From Ciona savignyi (lineage: Eukaryota > Chordata > Ascidiacea > Phlebobranchia > Cionidae), in contig CH002742.1 of assembly GCA_000149265.1 (NCBI GenBank), forward strand, positions 138,801 through 202,800: a stretch of DNA of 64,000 nt. Direction: 5' to 3'. Made by a program: the position numbers and the translations under genes. This document shows, in pieces, positions 26,001 to 38,700 of this stretch. The notes below the pieces were generated by a model. It did no database searches. It saw only the letters and a list, made by a program, of their open reading frames with translations, and was not told the DNA's origin. Within the stretch, counting starts at the first letter, position 1, and every line of letters begins with the position of its first letter.

Positions 26001-26720
26001 TATCAGAACCAGGTGCTGGTCGACCGAACAATTACGTAATATGGAGTGTAAGAGCTTCCAGAGAATCACTTAATTGCGCCCGCTTCCCTCCCTCTCTGTC
26101 TCGCACTTCGTTAACACACCAGTCACCGTCGGCCGTATTTGCTTTTAATTTCACCGCAATAATGAGAAACGAGCGATTCCGATCTGCCAGGAACCCTTTT
26201 AATTTATAACAACAAACAAACCTGCGCAGTCCCTTCGGCTTAAAATAATAGCAATTATCAACGCTCGTTAGTTTCGGCCAGTGTTGACCAATTTTAGTAA
26301 ACTGTTAGTGCCCGAAATGCCAGATTACCAGTGACCGTGCCACATTTGACTTACGGAGAAACACCGATAGAAAAATTGATCAAATGTGGTTAAATTCTAT
26401 CTCTCTGGAGCGCGCTGATGTTTCGGATAGTATGCGGGGAAAGCGATTTTATGGCTGTCGCGCTCGTAAATATTGCGTTTCCAGTTAGCTGAGGCTGTGT
26501 CACTCTTGTTTAAATTTTAATTAAACCGGTTTCCTGAAAATAAATCAAATAGTGGGAGAACTTGATTATTAAGGTCTTCGTGATAAAGCCGTTTGTTTTA
26601 TTCCAAGTTCAAGTTGTCGGTTAAGGTTCGCGCTCTCTTCCTGCCATTGAAATTAGTTATGGGTCCCATTTGAAAAAAATGGGACACATATTGTTTTTGT
26701 CCGGTTTTTTTTTTTCTTTT

Positions 26721-26752
<32 letters not shown>

Positions 26753-29700
26753 TTTTCGTCAAACGTTTGACAGGCATGGCATGGCGCCCCGACATCTACC
26801 AGAAGGAATAATGGAATCGCAATGAAACTTGGTGATTTTTTAGACAACATGGCCTAGATATGCAGAAACCGAAATTTTGGGTAATAAATTTAGGGGAATT
26901 CCCCTTGGACGTTAAAAACCAAAACGGCCATTTTTTCTAAAAAATTAGCTTTTTAGGCCATAGCACTTGAACGGCTGCTCCAATTTGAATCAAATTTGGT
27001 GGAATGTTAGTGCACTAGTCACTGATTTAACACTTAAAAGAAATAAAAAAATTACCTAGGGAAATACCCTAAAAATTAAACTTTTGCTGTTAAATGATAA
27101 TTGTGACAGGCATGCTATGGCGCCCCGACATCTACCAGAAGGAATAATGGAATCGCAATGAAACTTGGTGATTTTTTAGACAACATGGCCTAGATATGCA
27201 GAAACCAAAATTTTGGGTAATTAATTTAGGGGAATTCCCCTTGGACGTTAAAAACCAAAACGGTCATATTTTTCTAAAAATATAGCTTTTTAGGCCATAG
27301 CGCTTGAATGGCTGCTCCAATTTGAATCAAATTTGGTGGAATGTTAGTGCACTAGTCACTGATTTACCACTTGAAAGAAATAAAAAAATTACCTAGGGAA
27401 ATACCCTAAAATTTCAACTTTTGCTGTTAAATGATAATTGTGACAGACATGCTATGTCGCCCCGACATCTACCAGAAGGGTTAATGAAATCGCAATGAAA
27501 CTCGGTGATTTATTGGACAACATGGTCTAGATATGCAAAAATCAAAATTTTGGGTGATAAATCTAGGGGAATTCCCCTGGGACGTTAAAACCAAAACGCT
27601 ATTTTTTTCTAAAAAATAGCCTTTTTTGGGCATAGCGCTTGAACGACCAATACAATTTGAATCAGATTTGGTGGAATGTAAGTGCATTAGTCACTGATTT
27701 AACACTTAAAAGAAATAAAAAAATTACCCAAGGAAATACCCTAAAAATCGGATTTTGTTCTCTAATTATGATTGTGACAAGCATGCCATGTTGCCCCGAA
27801 ATCTAGCAAAAGGAGTAATGAAATCGCAATGAAAATTTGACATTTGTAACAGAACATAATCTAGATAAGCAGAAACCAAAATTTTGGGTAATGAATCTAG
27901 GGAAATTCCCCTGAGACGTTTAAAACCAAAACATTTTTTTTCTAAAAAATTAGATTTTTTGGGCATAGCACTTGAACGGCTGCTGTAATTTTAATAAAAT
28001 TCGGAAAAATATTAAAACATTAGACACTTTGTGCCAATTAAAAAAAGAAAGCATTTAATTAGGTTAATTTACATGAAAACAAAGATATGTTCCTAAATTT
28101 TGATTGTGGCAGACATGCCATATCGCAATGACATCTCCAACAAGAAGTCGACAAATCAGATTAAAACTTTAAAAATTGTTACTTAACATGACTCACTTAT
28201 GTAAAAACAGAAACTTATCTACCAAACCCAGGGGAATTCCCTGAAATCATGAAAAACTAAATCGGGCCGTTTTGGAAATTTAGCTTTATTTTACTACAGC
28301 GCTTGAAAAGAAGCTATAATTTAAAACATTTGTGGTAAAATATTCGTAAATTTAAAACGTTTATTCTTTATTTAACTAAAAATGTAAATTAAGTTTGGTC
28401 TGTTAACTATGGGACCCATGCGTTTATGCTTGCAGAAACAAACTACATACTCAGTGTATAAAATACAAATTGTGGTTAGGGACCCTGTAGCATGAATATA
28501 GGGTATACAACATGTGTTTTACAAATAGTGGTGGTTAACACGTGGTTGACACTCTCTAAGTTACTTTATTAAAATTGTGATTATAAAGAATTCGCTGTTT
28601 TAGTTGATTAACTTTGCTGTAGGGTAAAGGCCGAAACAACGGATCATCTCAACCCAAATTCGCTCCCAAGCAATCAATGACTTCTACTTGATTCAACCTA
28701 AACCCCCGTTGCGAGTTTAACGCTTTAAGTCATCGGTAATCCTGTTTATCTGTTTCGAGCTCCCGCTGGGAGCGTACCCTATACCATTCCCTCATTTTCT
28801 GGGGGCTGGAGATTCCGCTCGTTACTTCCCTTCCATTGCACTCCCCGTTGTTAATCGAGTTATCGTCGTCACAACGCTACAGGCGTCTTATTATTATCTC
28901 CGCCCGTGAACAATCCGCTTTAATTTCGTTTTATTTTTCGTCAAATTATTTTCCGGGGTCAGAGGGCTGTGCGACCCTCGCAGCTTAGCAATCTTTCGAT
29001 ATTACTGCTAAACCAATTAGGCTGTTTTTTTCTCTTTAATGTGGTCGCGCCAAAATGATACATAATTGCCTTTAGCTTAAACTGATTAGGGCAAAAATGA
29101 AATCCAAACTCAATTCGGTTCGGCCCAATAACCAATCTTCTCATAATTTTGCAATGCGCTCGATCGCGGGCTACCGGTGTTGGTAAACGAGTCGAGACCG
29201 CTCACTGTCAATGATGCTTAAATAGATTAGAAAAAAGTTTACCGCTAAGGAAGACGTAATACCTGTAAATTGCATTTTCCCAATTAAATTTTGCCCGCCG
29301 CAGAGGAAATTTAATACCCAGAAAATATTCCTCGAATCTCGCCATATTAAATTAAGTCCAGGTCGATTGGGCTCTAACCTAATGAATGAAGGACTATGCT
29401 GTCAGCTTCTGAATATTATTAATTTCCCCGTTACTCGCTAATTAACCGAGCGTAGATTGTATCGAACCAGGCAAAGAAGTGGTAATTAGCCGGACTTATT
29501 CTCACCCTCTCTCGCAACGGCCAAATGTACCCTCGTCGGACTGCTGCACCGGTCGCTGTGGCGTAAGAATGTAATGGCTCTTTATTCATAGAAACACCTC
29601 CACTGTTATTATTAGCACCCTTACAGTTACGTCTGATGTGTGTCCGCCGACTAATTAGCGAGCAAGCAGAGTATATTGCAGTAGCTCGTTTTTGTCGTTT

Positions 29701-32700
29701 GCCAGTCGTTGTTTTTCAGTGCTAAAAGCAGTTCTAAATCTTTCTGCTGTTTTGTCACATCTTTTTCTGAAATATTAATTAATTAAAGTCAGCATAAATC
29801 TTCAAACACGCCAGGCCGTACGTAGTACAATAGAGGCATTGGTTATATAAATTAGGCGCGTCTTGTTAGCTTTGTGATATCATCGCTTCGTGGTCGCTTG
29901 AGTGGCCGTTTTATTGGGTCAGTCCTTATTAAGGGGTCACTAAGTGAATGTGGATGTAAGGGAAGCTTCCGAATTCTCTGCCCTCCACAATCCACCGTAT
30001 TCAGATCACTTAAATGTGTGCGATTCAATTAAGCAAGCTAGTGTTTCCTGTGTAATTATACGCTGCCTTTGATTAGCCAGCATTCATACTGTTAAATAGG
30101 CAATAAGAGTGGCGGAGATGCTGTTTCCTCAGGTTTTAGTTATTTTCAAATCCAAGTAATGTCAGTGTTATACAATACATCCAGGATTTAATGATCCATG
30201 GAATGAGAGAATCGGACAACACCAGTAACCTGAAGACATTAATAAGCGGTTGAAAAAGGCGGCCGTTCCGTCAACAAATATTAATCACTCTTGACTCCTT
30301 CGCCAATTAGCATCGTAGCGATAACGTAGGACCTTGTACCGACAGACTGTTCGTAGTTTCTCGCTTATTAAGCCCAGTATGGCATATGGGCACCGCGCGT
30401 CTTTCCGTATTTTACCTTCGTTATATGGCCGCTTTCGCAAACATAAGCCCACTAATTGAAATTAACTGCTTGGTTATGCGCCAAAGGCGAAGCGATAAGC
30501 TAATTCTAAGGCCAAACACAACCGACAGGTAGTCAAGTAAAAGTATGATTATTTTTATAGAAATATATGAAACATTTAGAGCAGGTGAGGCATTGAAGTA
30601 TCTCTTACAAGTAACGGCAGGGAAAATAGCAGCAGCATTAAAGCATGTTCTCTGTTCCTATGTAGCTTTCGGGGTGTACAGTGGTTCAAGCATGTTTAAC
30701 AAACATTCCATCAAGCGTTGAAATTATGTTCCAATTACTTGGATGAGGCATGCAGTTTAATCAGTAGCTCAAAGTATTGCCCTTGTTTTGAAAGGGCCGG
30801 AGATAAGGTCGGCCCGGGGTTTCGCTTCATGTGGCCACTGGTAATGCAATTTCTGTGTGATCGCGATGGACCCGTAATTCGCAATCTAATTTCGATTCCA
30901 TTGCGTGCTTTAATTGCCGTGGGCGCCTTCCCAGCTGCCTTTTCAATTAACGCGAGTTAACAGCCTTAGTTTCTTTGAAGTTACTGTAATCTTGGTTATT
31001 TTGGGCTCTTGATTCTGACCTTATGCTTCATTATTGTAACTCCGCTGCTTACAGGGAGACAACTGTAGCGGGACGATCATACCCGATAGTGAATGTGATA
31101 ACGTAAGCACTGAGTCAGACAATAACGACGCGGAGGAGTTTTCAGCGGAAAATAAGGAGCACTTGGACGAAAAGAAAAACATTTTAAACAAGTCTCGTTC
31201 ACCATCTCCAAGTATTTGTGATGACCCAGTCAGCCTGGACGTGCTTGACCTTTCTAAGTCAGTGACATCATCACCGTCAGCTACTACGTCATCTAGGATC
31301 GTGATGTCATTTGCCGTTGCATCACCGACACCCATCAGCGTACACACGTCACCGTCAACGTCACGGGGCAATCTCTTTATCAATAGCGTTGGTCGTGATA
31401 TGCCCGATTTCTCACGTGACTCCCATGAAAACGCAATGACTTCACTGGCGCGTCCAGGTGATTCCCCCGAAAGAAGAACGATGGACGTGGATGTAAAGGT
31501 TTGTGCCTTTTGAAAAGTTTTTACTTCTTTAACGTCGACTAAACCTCGTAAATTTTCATAGAAACATACCATCTCTCAGCCATCATCAATTTCTATGATA
31601 TCATCGCAGAATCCCAGCGTTTCTTCGCCATCGCCGGTAATTTAGTTGAATAATCCACCTACATATCACCCAACAATCAAAGTCAATATTTCCTTTGCAT
31701 CTAGAACCAAAGAGTCCATAACAATCATATGAACGAAATGGCGACCACAACTTCGGGCAGTGATTCCATGTTTCCCATGTCTCTGTTCCAGTCCCGGAAT
31801 TCCTGTAAAACGCTTAAGTGCCCGAAGTGCAACTGGCACTACAAGTACAGGTTAGACGTTTTCTGTTAAAATTATGGAACCGTAGTGGTTAGTGCGCCTA
31901 AATGCTGATAAAAAATTGTCGTTTAGCAAACAAAGTTTCTTCTTATCTATTTGTATGCGATTTTAAGTAACCAAACAACGCCTAAAAGTATTTTCGAGTT
32001 AAGGTCAAAACGTTTACGATTAATCTGGTCAATCTGAACGTCTGTAAAATCTGGTGAATCTGAAAATTTGTATACAAACCGATTATTACAGGCAAACATT
32101 GGAAGCCCATATGAAAGAAAAGCATATGGAAGATACGACGGATTGCGGCTTCTGTAACTCGGGCCAACCTCATCCAAGGTTATCTAGGGGAGAGAGCTAT
32201 TCTTGCGGTTACAAGGTGCGAGCTTAGATTTGCTTGATACATTTTATCGTATCAATCGCCTACCTATATGTATTTTCGATGTATGAAGTCGTACAAATTT
32301 GTGTTTGTATATGCTAGATAAACATAGGTAAAACCTGTCATTTACGGGTTGTGGCTACTGTGTATTTCTTGGTCGGTGGGATTTGATGTGTAAATCATCC
32401 GGCGGCGACCATATGTGTACACAAACTAAAGCGTGTACACGCAAGACGCAATACTTAACCGTTTCGTTTTTAATCATCGACAGTCGTTTGCCGGGAGTTA
32501 TTAATTAAGGATTACCTGGAAATCTGGTCTGTCTTTCATTAAAATCTTCCGGGACAGCTGCTTCAGTGGAATGTATATGTGTAGTGTTATACGTTTACTA
32601 ACAGATTTCCATGTATGGTCGTGATTATTATGCAGTCATTTTACCGCTAAACTTTACATTACCAACTGGAAACTTTAACGTTTCCAACATACAGCCGTTC

Positions 32701-35700
32701 AAGTGCACCGTTTGCAACTATTCTACTACTACGAAAGGAAATCTCAGCATCCATATGCAGTCGGATAAGCATTTATACAATGCAAGGTCGTTACAGCACA
32801 GGCAAGAAGGAATTCGCCAGGACGTTGCGACATCTACGTATTACGTACCGAGGCAACAATTAAACCGAGACGATACGCCGTCATTGGATGAAGCAAATAA
32901 GGTAGGAGAGATGTTTAATATCTATAAATTCTTCATTAATGAAATGCGACGTGCAAAACTGGTGTTTTACAAAACATTGTATTGGTTTAAAATAATCGAG
33001 AGGTATTCACACGAAACCCTTTCAGTTCCCGCAAGCCTTGAACGAATCGCTGTCACCGCAGAACCGGCAAAGTCCGCTTGCCGATGCAAAATCGTTGGCG
33101 CAAAATCGTCGTCACCGCTCATCCAGTCGATCCGGTCAGGAGGTTCCGTCGAAAACCTCCCAGGGGCGCCGGGAGTCGGCGGCGGGCAACAAGTGGAGAT
33201 GTGATGTTTGCGGGTACGAGACCAGCATCGCTCGTAACCTCCGCATACACATGACAAGCGAGAAACACGCTCAGAACGTGGCGCTCATGGATAGAGGTCT
33301 TGGACTGCCAAGAGATGAACACGGTATTATAATCGTTCCGTAGGTATAATATGCTCTTATTCCCGTTATCTTTTTTTATTGGTATATACTATACCTGAAT
33401 GGAGTATATTTATAGACTAATTATAGCGGCCATTTTAAAGCCACCTCGATAGCATTATGTTGTTTTTGTGCAGATAGCCGCATCGATCGGATTAAACACT
33501 CCCGCCCCAATGGTCCAAGCCTCTCCTATGGGACTCATGGAGTACTACGCAGCAGCGTTTAAAAACCTCCGCGAGCAAGCTAGGGGAAGGGGACAGTGCT
33601 GAGCAGATTAGAAACGCCCAGGCCGAGTACCTCCAGCAGCAACTACTTATCTCTCAGCAACAGCAACTCTTCCTCGCACAGCAATACCAGCAGGTACAAT
33701 TACTGCTGGAGAGGTTTCGTTTACTTGCGCACGTTTACCTTGCAGGGGATTTTCACTAGGCTGGTTTAAATATAATGTCCAACGGGTGATTATGATCCCG
33801 CTTTCGGCCATTTTCTATTTTGTATTGGCCCGTAAATAAACGATAGAAGATTATGATAAAGGTGACATATTACGAAATGGCAGGACTGCCACAGCTTTTA
33901 AACGTGGTTCTCCGTTAATTTCACGGTAAATGGCTGTATTTAAATGAAGCATTCTGTACCATCGCGTATGCTGCGGTTAACTCGATAATGAGATTTAATA
34001 AGTCGGTGTAATCAGTGCTACCAATCTACCAAATGAAATACTGAGGTTTGCTGGTTTTATTTCCGCTGCGGCGTGACGTTATCTGGCCTATTTTCCCGAA
34101 TCGTATTTTTAGCATCCATAGTGAGAAAGGTAGTTTGCAACGATGTGCTTCTCGTCAGGTGATGATGGCGGCCGCAGCATCTTCCATCCAGCAAAAGCTC
34201 GCGTCGGTAAAGTCAAACGAATCAGGATCCAACCAAAGGGCTGTTGTGGCCCAGAAACCGTCTGAAGAAAGCTCTGTTGATCAAAGTCCCTCGTGGAACA
34301 GGCTGCTCAACTCATTGGAGGAACATAGCCACGTATCTGTAAGTTCGTTCGTCTCAGTCGGCTGTAGGTTCTTTGTTTTGACTTGGAAAGGTTAGATTGA
34401 TGTGCAAAGGCTTTAGGGTTTAAGCTTACAATACATTAAAAGTTCTGTTTAAACGCAAAAATGCTTGGTTTCAAGGGTCACGCCGGCGAAGTAGCGTCGT
34501 CAAAATTATTCTCGTGTGGTCTGTGTGGAATTTTTGGCTGCGACGACTTGTCCGATCTCGACCGGCACATGAGGTTACTTCGGCCAGCCCGTCGGTTCCA
34601 ACGAATCGTGCGAATGGGTGACCAGGAACTCGCGCGAAAGGTTTCGTTTGCAAGCTTTGCAAGTATGCTACACCGGTAAGTCTGTATGCTGTTAGTATAA
34701 TGTTTAGATGTGCCTAGAAATAAGTTTAAAGACTTTGGCTACGGATTAATCGCTTTCCAGCGTCAGCGATAAGAGAATAATGTTTCCTTGTCGAGTGTCC
34801 AACCGCGTGTTAGTGTTTGTATGTGCTCCTGGACACGCTCGGGGTAGCCCGCTGTCAACTCCCTGATCGCATGTTAATGGCGCCATTCGTTTGTAAACAC
34901 TAAGCTCTTGGTGTGTGGGCCTTCTATTAAAAACTGCACTGCCGACAGAGAAAGCTTTTAGCTCTGACGAACCGGATGCTTAATTAGTGAGCTAATTGAC
35001 TCTGGCTCGCTTGCATGTGAGGATAAGGCTTTTGCTGTGGTTTCTATGACGCCAGGGCGTGAAGCACAAGCAGTCGAAGCGTGGGGGAGTAGTAAACACC
35101 ACCGCAGAACGGCAGGGCGTTGCCATTAAAGAGTGACAGCATTGTCCTCGATTCCTTCAGCCCAATCATTCGACCTTTTGCATTAGCTCGCGCACAAGCA
35201 ACCGCGGCCTCATCTCGTAGATAAGATGTAAATCAGCGAATTAAGTAAGTAAAACGTTTTAAAAAGGCGCGAACTGAAGACACCATTTCACACCGTGTTT
35301 CCCGCCCGCGGCGCCATTAATTAATTAGTTGGTTCATCCAAGTTTGCAATGACAATTAGTGACGAGTAATTGGCAATTTCCCCTCGAAGGCGCAGCATCG
35401 TTGCCATACCGCGATCTTAATCATTTTGTCGCACACCAAATGTGGCAGTGACATTGTGCTTCATAAGATCAGCATCCGTTTTGACATTTAGAAGCCACGG
35501 TTAGAAGCGGCATTTGTGCAGAATGTGTACAACATTCCATGTCACCACTTTTACTCCAATATCGGGCGCAGTTGATAAGCAACTTGTCAACTACACAAAC
35601 CGAAGCACTCAAGACTTGCTCCAGCATTCCAACGCGGCGTAAACACGCGCCACTAATTCCCAGCAATTAGTGGAGCAACTCGCCTGTCAGCGGCTCAGAA

Positions 35701-38700
35701 GACACGACTTAAACAAACATAGGACGCCTTCGACTCAAAGCGACCTTTATTAGACCACTTCCTTTCCTTGGATCAATCCGATAAGCAATTAGTCAAAATA
35801 ACGAACGCTTCGCGCCGATTTCGAAATAACTTAGTGTCAACCAAAGCAAGCAATAGTTTTCCTCCATACTAATTAAATTCCGGAGAGCGACCGCTGGCCG
35901 ATTTTCATTTTAAAATTAATTATTTGCCGCGTATTGATTTACATAAGATACAATCCCGAACCTAAATATTAGCACGCGTACGTTTAATTAAGCCAGCGGC
36001 AATTAAACACAGCAGGTTATTAAAATTGCTCAGGAATCACTCTACTGCACGCTTGATAAACGCAGTCTCGATTGCGCCACATTCGCAAACTGATATTAAA
36101 CATTAGAGAACTGGTTTAAAAATCAACTTTAAACCCCTAAGGAATTCGCGCTGTCAAACCTAACTTCATAAATGGCACCTGTCCATCCACCATCTATGGC
36201 CTATTTGTACATTGTATCGACGTGTAACAATATCTTACTGAAATCAGTTATGTGTGAGGTTTTAAAAAATAAGGTATAAATTCCTTTACTGTAAGCCAAG
36301 CTAATGAGTTAGCGGACTGAAGTATTTTTTAAATTTGTCACCCTTTATTCAATAGTTGAAGACGAATTTCAACCTACACTGCAAAACTGAGAAGCACACT
36401 TCGAAACTCTGTCTGATCAGCCACGTCCGAGAGGGTGGCAGCGCCACCGAGTGGATGATCCCACACGTCGTTGCTGGAAATATTTCGCAGGTGAAATTCG
36501 TCTGAAAGATTTTTATGGGAATTCACTGTAGTCCTTTACGATGATTTAAATAGTACACCCCTTAACACTATTGGCCGGTTTTTGATTTCATTAAATCGTT
36601 CTGTTCGATTTTAGCATGACCGGGGATTTTGCAGCTTTGTTAAGTTCTTTATGATTTTAAACATATCCAAATGATTTACTGATTTGTTAAAAACTTTATT
36701 TTTACCGACAAGTTTCCATTTTTAGAGCGTTTCCTGCAACGCATGCCGCTTCGTATCAAGTAGCCTGGAGAAGATGAAGATGCACGTCGTTTCCGACCAA
36801 CACCAGGGCGTCCTCACTGTCTGTCAGGTAACGCATGCGCGATGGGAAATCAACTTAGATTCCAATATTGCAAAAAAATTTCTCATCATCTAGTATCTCG
36901 ATTCGTTGATGCGGAGCCATAAGGATAAAGAAACGGGAAATTTCGAGATGAGGTGTCTGGCGTGCATGGATTTCAATACCAAGGTGGGACATGTGATATG
37001 AATCTTGTTGTTTTTTTCGTTTTATTGCCTTTTGTAATTTTCAGCGCAACGACAAGGCAATTTTCTCACTTTTTAGATAAAGTTTGAAGCGAAAACTAGC
37101 TAAATAGATTCAAGCGATAGTCTTTGGTTTCAGGCTGTTGTTTAAAAATGGAAAAATTAATTTTCACGACATAAACCTCATTGCCGAGTTGTCACGCAAT
37201 TTGAACAATCCCAGTGTCAAGTTTCCAGTGGAATTTTCGGAGATAGCTAAGCCTTCGCGATTAATTCGCTTTGATACGGCATATCCATAAAGTACCTGAC
37301 TCGAAACTTTAATCCATCCAGCTTTGTTTTTAATTTCCCACAGCACGTTGTTGACATGGTGCGGCACATGCAGTCATCCGAGCATCAGAACCAACTGCAG
37401 AGTCATAGTATGACCACTCTTCAAGACGTCATATCAATCGAACCTCAGGGTAAGCCTATCCGTTCTGATTTTAGAGTGACGTTCATTTTAAACCAAAATC
37501 AAGTTTTATTTGTCATTTCCCGATTTCCTTCAATATTCATTTTCTAGTTTTGGTTATGACTAACCACCAGATTTCATGTATCACGTAATTGTCTAACGTC
37601 GCCGATTTTATCTGATAGCATCCTCTGCTCCCGACTTCGTCAAAGCAAACGGATCACACGACAACGGTCCAACCAAGCGTGAAGAACCGGAGGTACATTT
37701 CGCTACGAGTCCGATTATTATGTTGACAAATGATAGATTTCATTACATTGTGTCCCGACACAGGCGGAGAGCTTGCAGTGTCAATACTGCAACTACAGGA
37801 GCAAGGACGAAGGCAGAATGCGCTTGCACACGTTAACTCAGCACAATTCGCAGCCGCCGGTCAAGTGCTCTATCTGCCAGGTAGTAACTCAACGTTTTGT
37901 GTTTTTCTTAAATTTATCATTTGTCTTTCAAACACCAAAAACACTCTAAACTTTAAAATCCCACCACTGAAGAATATAAATCGAAAAACTTGAGGTGTAT
38001 GCAGGGTAACATTTTTTTACCGAGTTTCGAACCCATGATGGGCTTGTCACTATTACCGCGTTTGTACAGAAGTCCGTGTATATGTATCGGTCGTGTGAAC
38101 CATTCGATCACTCGACCGTACATACAGGGTAACAATTTACAACTCTTATCGAAGCCGTATTTTTCCCTTCTTCCCCGGACTCGGTTTGAAGCTTACCAGT
38201 AAAATTCCTTATTCGACGCAGGACGTGTTAAAAGACTCGATCCAACTTCAGCTCCACTTCGCTCAAGTTCACGGGAAATCCTCAGGTGCTAGCAAGCCCA
38301 ATGACGCCACGGATGAATCAGGTAAATTGGCATATTCGATCCCTCGATTGCCCTTTTGACCCTTGTGATGTAAGACTATGCGTCCATAAACTCCCTTTTT
38401 ATAAGGTGAACGAAGCACCAACGTCACGTTTTCTGAGGGAAACCCCCCAATGGCAATGGAAACTACACATGAAGAGGATACCATAGAGGTTTATATTATA
38501 TTGTAAAGATTTTATTTATATTTTAGTGGTGGGACGGGTTCCGTTACATGGAAATGACAAATTGTACGTGTTTTTCAAAAGGTCAAATTGTAATTCGTCT
38601 TTTTGCGTAGCGCTCGTGAAGGTGATGTTTTGTCGCCAGCATTCGGCTAAGGGGGTTGTCGAATCCGATTGAAACTTTCAGGGATGTTAGCTGACATGTT

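Larger units (their letters stand above)
20059..31054 (+). other. 11-kb third intron of the ZFHX gene
   Basis: Between CAG|GTAGCT after exon 3 and the GCTTACAG acceptor at 31054, both phase 0. Such length is exceptional beside the other introns here, mostly 0.1-1.8 kb. It is CpG-rich and TAATTA-rich like the upstream desert. ORFs such as 22820-23128 and 30718-30960 have no family motif. A tandem repeat array with a poly-T tract lies at 26663-28400. Regulatory function is inferred from size, position and composition only. Confidence 0.6.

Noticed and set aside
26598-26850. Poly-lysine ORFs
   Set aside because: Direct translation of the poly-T tract on the other strand.
27481-27966. Two similar ORFs on the - strand ([11 protein letters not shown] and [11 protein letters not shown])
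   Set aside because: They resemble each other only because they lie in consecutive tandem repeat units; no coding signature.
31021-31572. 183-codon ORF on the - strand
   Set aside because: Antisense shadow of the Ser-rich ZFHX exon 31055-31498.
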